Part shown: in pieces, positions 1 through 3,909 of the stretch | Layout: each line of letters begins with the position of its first letter | Position numbering within the stretch: the first letter of the stretch is position 1 | Source of the DNA: Oscillospiraceae bacterium | GTDB taxonomy: Bacteria; Bacillota; Clostridia; Oscillospirales; Ruminococcaceae | Direction: 5' to 3' | DNA: 6,223 nt | Assembly: GCA_009784765.1 (NCBI GenBank) | Contig: WQXP01000077.1 | Span: 1 to 6,223 of the forward strand | Notes under the pieces: generated by a model | Databases searched by the model: none | Told to the model about the DNA's origin: nothing | Seen by the model: only the letters and a program-made list of their open reading frames with translations | Position numbers and translations under genes: made by a program

Positions 1-1
1 A

Positions 2-313
2 AGCGATTGTAAGCCGAGCAAAGAAGACATCATCGAAATGTGGAAAGAAACACCATACTTCGACTTGCCGAGTACTCCCCGGGGTAATTTCGTACCGCTG
101 ACTTATTTCGAGGAAGATAACTTCCCCCAGACTAAGCTCCACCGCGATTTGTATGGCGGAATGGGCGTTTCTCTCGGGCGGCTCCGTGAAGACAGTGTGT
201 ATGACTATAAGTTTGTGGGGCTTTCCCACAACACTCTGCGCGGAGCAGCGGGCGGCGCGGTTTTGATGGCAGAACTGCTCGCAGATAAAGGGTTTTTGAC
301 AGTTGACAATTGA
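2..313 (+). CDS. asd: Aspartate-semialdehyde dehydrogenase, C-terminal part (5' end outside window)
   Basis: This is the end of the enzyme that reduces aspartyl-4-phosphate to aspartate semialdehyde with NADPH, the branch-point step towards lysine, threonine and methionine, in the cytoplasm. The reading frame is open from base 2, and 103 residues are visible. The stretch GRLREDSVYDYKFVGLSHNT followed by LRGAAGGAVLMAELL is the conserved C-terminal signature of the family. The form, with an acidic FEEDNFPQ segment before it, looks like the archaeal/fungal-type Asd also found in Clostridia rather than the E. coli type. The catalytic Cys and His lie upstream of the window. The protein seems to end naturally near KGFL. 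The last residues, TVDN, and the stop codon are supplied by a TTGACA repeat array that runs into the gene. It is the first visible gene of a lysine operon with dapA and dapB downstream. Identity is firm; the subtype is a judgement from memory of the family. Confidence 0.95.
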   Translation, partial: SDCKPSKEDIIEMWKETPYFDLPSTPRGNFVPLTYFEEDNFPQTKLHRDLYGGMGVSLGRLREDSVYDYKFVGLSHNTLRGAAGGAVLMAELLADKGFLTVDN

Positions 314-316
314 CAG
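296..316 (+). repeat. TTGACAR heptamer array (three copies) at the asd 3' end
   Basis: Three TTGACA hexamers start at 296, 303 and 310, exactly 7 bp apart, reading TTGACAG, TTGACAA, TTGACAG. The array encodes the last Asd residues and provides the stop codon at 311-313. Two further TTGACA hexamers (384 and 453) occur at the ends of the 69-bp repeats downstream. TTGACA matches a sigma-70 -35 box. From the copy at 303, a 17-nt spacer leads to TAAAGT at 326, a poor -10, so promoter activity is possible but weakly supported. The array more likely marks the edge of a repetitive element. Confidence 0.8.
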
Positions 317-325
317 TTATTTATT

Positions 326-394
326 TAAAGTTAAAGAAGAGATAAGCCCAAAGGGCGGGCTTTGCCCGTCCGTAGGGCGAATCTTGACAACAAC
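326..394 (+). repeat. 69-bp tandem repeat, copy 1, with GC-rich hairpins
   Basis: This is the first of two head-to-tail units between asd and dapA; 68 consecutive bases are identical to copy 2. The unit has an A/G-rich start (TAAAGTTAAAGAAGAG), a core built from alternating GCCC and GGGC blocks, and an end containing TTGACAACAA. The core can fold in competing ways: GCCC-AAA-GGGC at 346-356, or a stronger 8-bp stem GGGCGGGC/GCCCGTCC (353-360 with 364-371, one G-T pair) around a TTT loop. No T-run follows, so it is not a standard terminator. It resembles a dispersed REP-like intergenic element. Whether it recurs in the genome cannot be seen here. Confidence 0.93.
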
Positions 395-463
395 TAAAGT
401 TAAAGAAGAGATAAGCCCAAAGGGCGGGCTTTGCCCGTCCGTAGGGCGAATCTTGACAACAAT
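395..463 (+). repeat. 69-bp tandem repeat, copy 2, abutting the dapA ribosome binding site
   Basis: This copy matches copy 1 over 68 bases (395-462 against 326-393); the final base differs (T463 against C394). It carries the same hairpin core, with the 8-bp stem at 422-429 and 433-440. Its last bases run directly into the AAGGAG ribosome binding site of dapA. Near-perfect identity suggests recent duplication or ongoing homogenisation. In an mRNA running from asd, the two copies would form a pair of identical hairpins in the dapA leader. No lysine riboswitch is recognisable in this gap. Confidence 0.93.
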
Positions 464-464
464 T

Positions 465-470
465 AAGGAG
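465..470 (+). promoter_or_regulatory. Ribosome binding site of dapA
   Basis: AAGGAG sits 7 nt before the ATG at 478 and fixes that start. It lies immediately after the second 69-bp repeat, so repeat folding could affect access to it. Confidence 0.85.
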
Positions 471-477
471 AATTATT

Positions 478-1374
478 ATGGCTAAAACTACACTTTACAC
501 CGGTTGCGCGACAGCAATCGTAACCCCCATGAACGCAGATTTGTCTGTGAATTACGATGTTTTCGGGGCACTCATAGAAGAGCAAATCGCGGGGGGCGTT
601 TCTGCGTTAGTCGTCAGCGGAACTACGGGAGAAGCGTCTACACTCGGTGATGACGAACACGTTGACGGAATCCGCTTCGCTGCGCAGAAAGCCGCAGGGA
701 GGATTCCCGTAATCGCGGGAGCAGGGAGCAATGATACCGCCTACATGATTAAACTTTCGCAGAACGCCGAAAAAGCAGGAGCAGACGCACTTCTGCTCAT
801 GACTCCGTACTATAACAAAGCCTCTCAGCGTGGGCTTGTGGCGAGTTTCACGGCAGTCGCTGATGTGGTGAACATACCGATTATGCTGTACAACATACCG
901 GGACGCACTTGCGTGAACATCGAAATTGATACCTTCGTTGAACTTGCGAAACACCCGCGCATAACCGCCGTGAAAGAAGCAGGGGGCTGTATCAATTATA
1001 TGTCGCGGATTATCGACGCCTGCGGAGACGCTCTTGATGTCTACATCGGCGATGACGCGCTGACCGTTCCTGCAATGTCTCTCGGGGCGAAGGGCGTGGT
1101 ATCAGTGGCGGGGAATATAATCCCCGAGGTTATGAGCGAAATGTGCGACCTTTGCCTCAAGAACGATTTTGCGGCGGCAGGTAAGCTCAACATTCGCTAT
1201 TTGAAGCTGTTCGGCGATTTACTGAAACTTGACGTGAACCCCACTCCAATCAAAGCCGCGATGAACCTCATGGGCAAGAATGCAGGGGGCTGTCGTATGC
1301 CGTTGTACAAGATGGAAGATGCGGGGCTGGAAGCTCTGCGGAAATCCTTAGTGGCAGCAGGGGTAATGAAGTAA
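478..1374 (+). CDS. dapA: 4-hydroxy-tetrahydrodipicolinate synthase
   Basis: The enzyme condenses pyruvate with aspartate semialdehyde, the first committed step of lysine and diaminopimelate synthesis, in the cytoplasm. The 298 residues match the family's usual 290-300 and form a single TIM barrel. All catalytic positions are present, at a constant offset of 5 from E. coli DapA: Thr49-Thr50 in GTTGE, Tyr112 in TPYYN, Tyr138 and Arg143 in YNIPGR, and the Schiff-base Lys166 in AVKEAGG. Of the residues forming the lysine feedback site in E. coli, His61, Asn85 and Tyr111 are kept. The position of E. coli Glu84 is Tyr89 here, and that of His53 is Asp58, so lysine inhibition may be weak or absent (inference). 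The start is set by AAGGAG at 465. It lies between asd and dapB in the pathway's order, with 38 nt to dapB, and is probably in the same operon. Confidence 0.98.
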   Translation: MAKTTLYTGCATAIVTPMNADLSVNYDVFGALIEEQIAGGVSALVVSGTTGEASTLGDDEHVDGIRFAAQKAAGRIPVIAGAGSNDTAYMIKLSQNAEKAGADALLLMTPYYNKASQRGLVASFTAVADVVNIPIMLYNIPGRTCVNIEIDTFVELAKHPRITAVKEAGGCINYMSRIIDACGDALDVYIGDDALTVPAMSLGAKGVVSVAGNIIPEVMSEMCDLCLKNDFAAAGKLNIRYLKLFGDLLKLDVNPTPIKAAMNLMGKNAGGCRMPLYKMEDAGLEALRKSLVAAGVMK

Positions 1375-1397
1375 AGTGTGTGGTCCGCACATAAACT

Positions 1398-1403
1398 AAG
1401 GAG
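1398..1403 (+). promoter_or_regulatory. Ribosome binding site of dapB
   Basis: AAGGAG stands 9 nt before the ATG at 1413, in the 38-nt gap after the dapA stop. No convincing terminator or promoter is seen in this gap, which supports co-transcription with dapA. Confidence 0.8.
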
Positions 1404-1412
1404 TTTGAAATA

Positions 1413-2189
1413 ATGACTAAAGTAGCTTTATCAGGTGCGTGCGGGAAAATGGGGCGAGTAATCGCGGGGCTGGTTGCAGCCCGTAACGATTGTGAGATAA
1501 TCGCGAAAATCGACCCTTGCGCCTCGTCGGCAGAGGTTGAAGTTGCGGGATTTTACACGAAAATCGCAGACTTGCCTGAAACACCCGACGTGGTGATTGA
1601 TTTTTCCCACCCCTCTGCTCTGCCGGGATTGTTGACTTATTGCAAGACTAAGTCGGTGCCGCTTGTAGTCGCGACTACGGGGTATAATCAAACCGAAGCC
1701 GCGCTGATTAAAAGCACTGCGTCGCAGATTCCGGTGTTCTTTACGGGGAATATGTCTCTGGGCATAAACCTGTTGCAGGATTTAGCGCGGCGTGCTGTAC
1801 GAGTCCTCGGAACGCAGTATGATGTGGAAATAATCGAAAAGCACCACAACCTCAAAAAAGACGCGCCGTCAGGAACGGCGCATATGCTCGCGGATTCGAT
1901 TAGCGCGGAGTTCGCGGAGCTGGGGGTTCAGAAACAATATGTATATGACCGGCATAAAGAGCTTTGTTCGCGCAAACGCAACGAAATCGGCATACACACC
2001 GTTCGCGGAGGGACTATAGTCGGCGAACACGAAATCGTCTTCGCAGGGCATGATGAGCTGATTACGCTCTCACATTCGGCGTTGAGCAAAGAGGTTTTTG
2101 CGGTCGGTGCGATTAACGCCGCGATTTTCCTCACAAGCTGCCCTAAAGGCTTATACGATATGTCGGATTTATTAAGGAGTACTACATGA
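1413..2189 (+). CDS. dapB: 4-hydroxy-tetrahydrodipicolinate reductase
   Basis: This enzyme reduces the DapA product to tetrahydrodipicolinate with NAD(P)H in the cytoplasm. The 258 residues are slightly fewer than the 273 of E. coli, as is usual in Gram-positives. The N-terminal Rossmann fold shows the nucleotide-binding loop GACGKMGR at 8-15 and an Asp34 at the end of the second strand, where an acidic residue usually contacts the cofactor ribose. ATTGY at 87-91 is the family's TTG motif. The catalytic and substrate-binding segment EKHHNLKKDAPSGTA has His144, His145 and Lys148, matching His159, His160 and Lys163 of E. coli. The C-terminal RGGTIVGEHEIVFAG and GLYDMSDLL are also typical. The start follows AAGGAG at 1398. 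The stop overlaps the next start as ATGA, indicating translational coupling with the ACT-domain gene. Confidence 0.98.
   Translation: MTKVALSGACGKMGRVIAGLVAARNDCEIIAKIDPCASSAEVEVAGFYTKIADLPETPDVVIDFSHPSALPGLLTYCKTKSVPLVVATTGYNQTEAALIKSTASQIPVFFTGNMSLGINLLQDLARRAVRVLGTQYDVEIIEKHHNLKKDAPSGTAHMLADSISAEFAELGVQKQYVYDRHKELCSRKRNEIGIHTVRGGTIVGEHEIVFAGHDELITLSHSALSKEVFAVGAINAAIFLTSCPKGLYDMSDLLRSTT
2174..2179 (+). promoter_or_regulatory. Ribosome binding site of the ACT-domain gene, inside dapB
   Basis: AAGGAG lies within the last codons of dapB, 6 nt before the ATG at 2186. It supports the small downstream ORF as a real, separately initiated gene. Confidence 0.8.
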
Positions 2190-2611
2190 CTACAATCACA
2201 ATCACTGAAAACCAATCAATCGCAACTATTTTTGATAACTCGTTAATTCACGAGCTTTTGAACCTTGCTGAGCAAAAAAGCGTCGCGATTGATATGATTG
2301 CGCAGTTGCCTGCGGCATCGGCTGAAATTGCATTTGCGTTGACTTTTGCAGATTCCGATTTAACAAAACTTCTCGCGATTACAGGGAAGCACAACAAACT
2401 CATAACCACAGGGCATACCAAAATTGCGATTAAATCTGAAGCAATGATAGACGGTGTCGGTTTTGCGGCGAAAGTGTTCGACATTTTGAACAAACTCGGC
2501 TGTTCGCCGCTGTTGATTACCACAGGGCTTGACGAAATCTCGCTGTTGGTTCATGCAGGCTGCGGGAGAGAGCTTGAAGAGCGGCTCAAGGCGGCGTTTG
2601 ACGTACACTGA
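2186..2611 (+). CDS. Free-standing tandem ACT-domain protein (aspartokinase regulatory-domain-like)
   Basis: This is a 141-residue cytoplasmic protein that appears to consist of two ACT domains and nothing else. The second (about residues 78-139) is the clearer: it starts KIAIKSEAM, continues GVGFAAKVFDILNKLG and EISLLVHA, and ends ELEERLKAAF. This is the pattern of the C-terminal ACT domain of aspartokinase. The first (about 3-72, with LLNLAEQKSVAIDMI) fits the preceding aspartokinase ACT repeat less tightly. ACT domains bind amino acids and work by dimerisation. No kinase domain is present, because dapB ends directly upstream (4-bp ATGA overlap, ribosome binding site at 2174). A reasonable inference is a trans-acting lysine or threonine sensor for aspartokinase or another pathway enzyme, similar in layout to the separately translated beta subunit of Bacillus aspartokinase II. 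It could also be a decayed aspartokinase remnant, though the intact frame and coupling argue against that. Its 3' end overlaps birA on the other strand by 26 bp. Confidence 0.85.
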   Translation: MTTITITENQSIATIFDNSLIHELLNLAEQKSVAIDMIAQLPAASAEIAFALTFADSDLTKLLAITGKHNKLITTGHTKIAIKSEAMIDGVGFAAKVFDILNKLGCSPLLITTGLDEISLLVHAGCGRELEERLKAAFDVH

Positions 2612-3332
2612 CTTCTCCTGAAGACAGCGCGATTATTTCGCCGCTGTCTTTTTGTATAACAAGCTGCCCCGTGTTGTCAATATCAAGGGCAGTCGCTTCG
2701 TATGCTTCTGAGTTGGCGGGCAGAACAAGCACCTTTTGCTTTAGCATGAACATTCGGCGTTTATATTCGTGAAGTGTGAAAGCATTCGCGTCAAGCAAGT
2801 TTGCGCAAATGCTTGCAATCAGCTCACTACGCGAAATCGTCGGAGTCGCGTTTTCAGGAAAAAGCGACGTAACTTTGTCGCGGAGTTCAGCGGGGAACGC
2901 GCTTTGGGGAGTGTCGAAATTCAGCCCGATTCCGATGATGAGCTGCGTTAAATCGCAGACTGCTTCTGCTGATATTCCGCAAACTTTACGCCCGGGCACA
3001 AAGTCAGACGGCATGAAAATATCATTCACCCACTTGATTTGAGGCTGTATATCGCAAGCCGCCTCAATCGCTTTACAAACTGCGGCTGCCGCATGAGCTG
3101 TTACTAAAGTTGGGGAGTCCCCGAAAATGGCGAAAGGAAGCTCCCCCCTGTGCAGAACTACGCTCATGTAAATTCCGCCGACAGGAGAGCAGAACTTTCG
3201 CCCGTAGCGGCCTTTACCCGCAGTCTGCCGTTGAGCGACTACTGCAGTTCCGTGAGGGGCTTGTGAGGTGAGAGCAAGCTCTTTCGCTATTAAGTTGGTG
3301 GACTCGACACAGTCATAGCTGTAGATTTTCAT
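2586..3332 (-). CDS. birA: Biotin-[acetyl-CoA-carboxylase] ligase, monofunctional (no HTH)
   Basis: The enzyme activates biotin with ATP to biotinyl-AMP and attaches it to a lysine of biotin carboxyl carrier proteins, in the cytoplasm. From Met at 3332 it has 248 residues and begins directly in the catalytic domain (IYSYDCVESTN). The biotin-adenylate loop is GKGRYGR at 39-45 (GRGRRGR in E. coli), the catalytic Lys100 is in KWVND, and KVCGISAE and IGIGLNF follow. A small SH3-like C-terminal domain occupies about 198-248. There is no N-terminal winged helix, so it cannot act as the biotin repressor in the E. coli or Bacillus way. The frame is open up to 3428, but that extension only reads through the end of bioY and has no family resemblance. 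The chosen start lies 4 nt after the bioY stop without a clear Shine-Dalgarno sequence, which suggests coupled re-initiation. The 3' end overlaps the convergent ACT gene and contains its terminator. Confidence 0.95.
   Translation of the reverse strand: MKIYSYDCVESTNLIAKELALTSQAPHGTAVVAQRQTAGKGRYGRKFCSPVGGIYMSVVLHRGELPFAIFGDSPTLVTAHAAAAVCKAIEAACDIQPQIKWVNDIFMPSDFVPGRKVCGISAEAVCDLTQLIIGIGLNFDTPQSAFPAELRDKVTSLFPENATPTISRSELIASICANLLDANAFTLHEYKRRMFMLKQKVLVLPANSEAYEATALDIDNTGQLVIQKDSGEIIALSSGEVSVRQTPP
2621..2653 (+). terminator. Intrinsic terminator of the lysine operon, inside birA
   Basis: A perfect 9-bp inverted repeat AAGACAGCG/CGCTGTCTT (2621-2629 and 2642-2650) with a 12-nt loop is followed by TTT, giving a run of five T's. 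It starts 9 nt after the stop codon of the ACT gene. The opposite strand has no T-run after the stem, so it should act only on plus-strand transcripts. It lies within birA codons 228-238. Confidence 0.8.
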
Positions 3333-3336
3333 AAGC

Positions 3337-3909
3337 TTAGGCGGCGCGTGTTCTCGAAATACGCGCCAAAGCTCTGCGTATTTCAGGGGCAATCGCCAGC
3401 ACCCCTGCGGCTTTGACAGGCTCGACAATCACGAATGGCGCGAACGCCGCTAAAAACGACGCTTGCAGAGTTCCGTCTGATACAAAATAGTGCCACAGCG
3501 TTCCGAGAGAAAGGTTGATGATGATGCCCGCAAGCAATCCGATTGCAAGGAGGGTGCGTTTGCCGCTTCTCCCAAGGCTCCCGACAGCTAACGCCACGAA
3601 AGGATAAGACATCAGGAAGCCGCCCCACAGCCCGACTATGCGGTGAAGCCCGCCGGCTCCGCCTGCCCACGTGAACACAGGAACTCCGAAAGCACCGAGT
3701 GCCAGCCACACTGTCACAACTATGAGGGCTTTTTTCGCACCGAGAACAGAGGCAGCCAGCATGACCGCTAAGGTCTGGAGTGCGAGAGGCACCCCGAGAG
3801 GGAGCGGTATTGCAATCTGCGAGAATACTGCAATCAGCGCGACAAATATGCCCATCAGGCAAATGTCAAACACGGGGATTTGTTTTTGATTGTTTTGCAT
3901 CTTAGCCAT
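3337..3909 (-). CDS. bioY: Biotin transporter substrate-binding component BioY
   Basis: BioY is the membrane-embedded biotin-capturing S component of an energy-coupling-factor transporter; it normally works with EcfT and the EcfA ATPases, none of which is in the window. The 190 residues and about six hydrophobic helices (roughly 16-34, 41-57, 60-78, 93-112, 119-139, 149-176) fit the family. The segment LPLGVPLALQTLAVMLAASVLG (36-57), then FTWAGGAGGLHRIVG and WGGFL, is characteristic. The family's GPTGGY motif reads GLWGGF here. Near the C-terminus, VEPVK has Glu163 and Lys166 where biotin-contacting Asp and Lys are known. The start at 3909 overlaps the stop of the upstream membrane protein as TAATG and has GGAGGA at 3918-3923. 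The frame is open to 3948, but that upstream ATG lies inside the neighbour and has no supporting homology. birA follows after 4 nt, so biotin uptake and attachment are probably co-expressed. Confidence 0.93.
   Translation of the reverse strand: MAKMQNNQKQIPVFDICLMGIFVALIAVFSQIAIPLPLGVPLALQTLAVMLAASVLGAKKALIVVTVWLALGAFGVPVFTWAGGAGGLHRIVGLWGGFLMSYPFVALAVGSLGRSGKRTLLAIGLLAGIIINLSLGTLWHYFVSDGTLQASFLAAFAPFVIVEPVKAAGVLAIAPEIRRALARISRTRAA
3343..3367 (-). promoter_or_regulatory. GC-rich hairpin at the bioY/birA junction
   Basis: A perfect 7-bp inverted repeat GGCGCGT/ACGCGCC (3361-3367 and 3343-3349) with an 11-nt loop covers the last bioY codons and ends 10 nt before the birA ATG. It occupies the place where a Shine-Dalgarno sequence would be expected, and none is seen. 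No T-run follows on the minus strand, so it is not a terminator. A role in controlling birA translation or mRNA processing is possible but unproven. Confidence 0.45.

Noticed and set aside
353..371. Hairpin as transcription terminator after asd
   Set aside because: The stem is strong, but the sequence after it (GTAGGGCGAATC) has no T-run.
326..463. CRISPR array
   Set aside because: There are only two directly abutting copies, with no spacers and no cas genes.
314..477. Lysine riboswitch or T-box ahead of dapA
   Set aside because: The 164-nt gap is taken up by the TTGACA array and the two repeats. None of the conserved L-box or T-box segments is seen, and there is no T-run after the hairpins.
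303..485. Open frame for a 60-residue peptide with an internal duplication
   Set aside because: It starts with TTG without a ribosome binding site, consists almost wholly of the tandem repeat, and overlaps the dapA start. It is kept only as an observation, not as a gene.
607..954. Antisense open frames over dapA, and similar ones elsewhere in the window
   Set aside because: They are shadows of well-supported genes on the other strand, with no ribosome binding sites and no recognisable protein features.
960..1295. Repeated GCAGGGGGCTGT at about 980 and 1283
   Set aside because: Both copies encode AGGC within dapA. The match is short and explained by shared codon use.
3333..3428. Longer N-terminus for birA (32 extra residues)
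   Set aside because: The extra stretch is the end of bioY read in another frame. It shows no helix-turn-helix and no similarity to BirA, and the catalytic domain begins at the Met at 3332.
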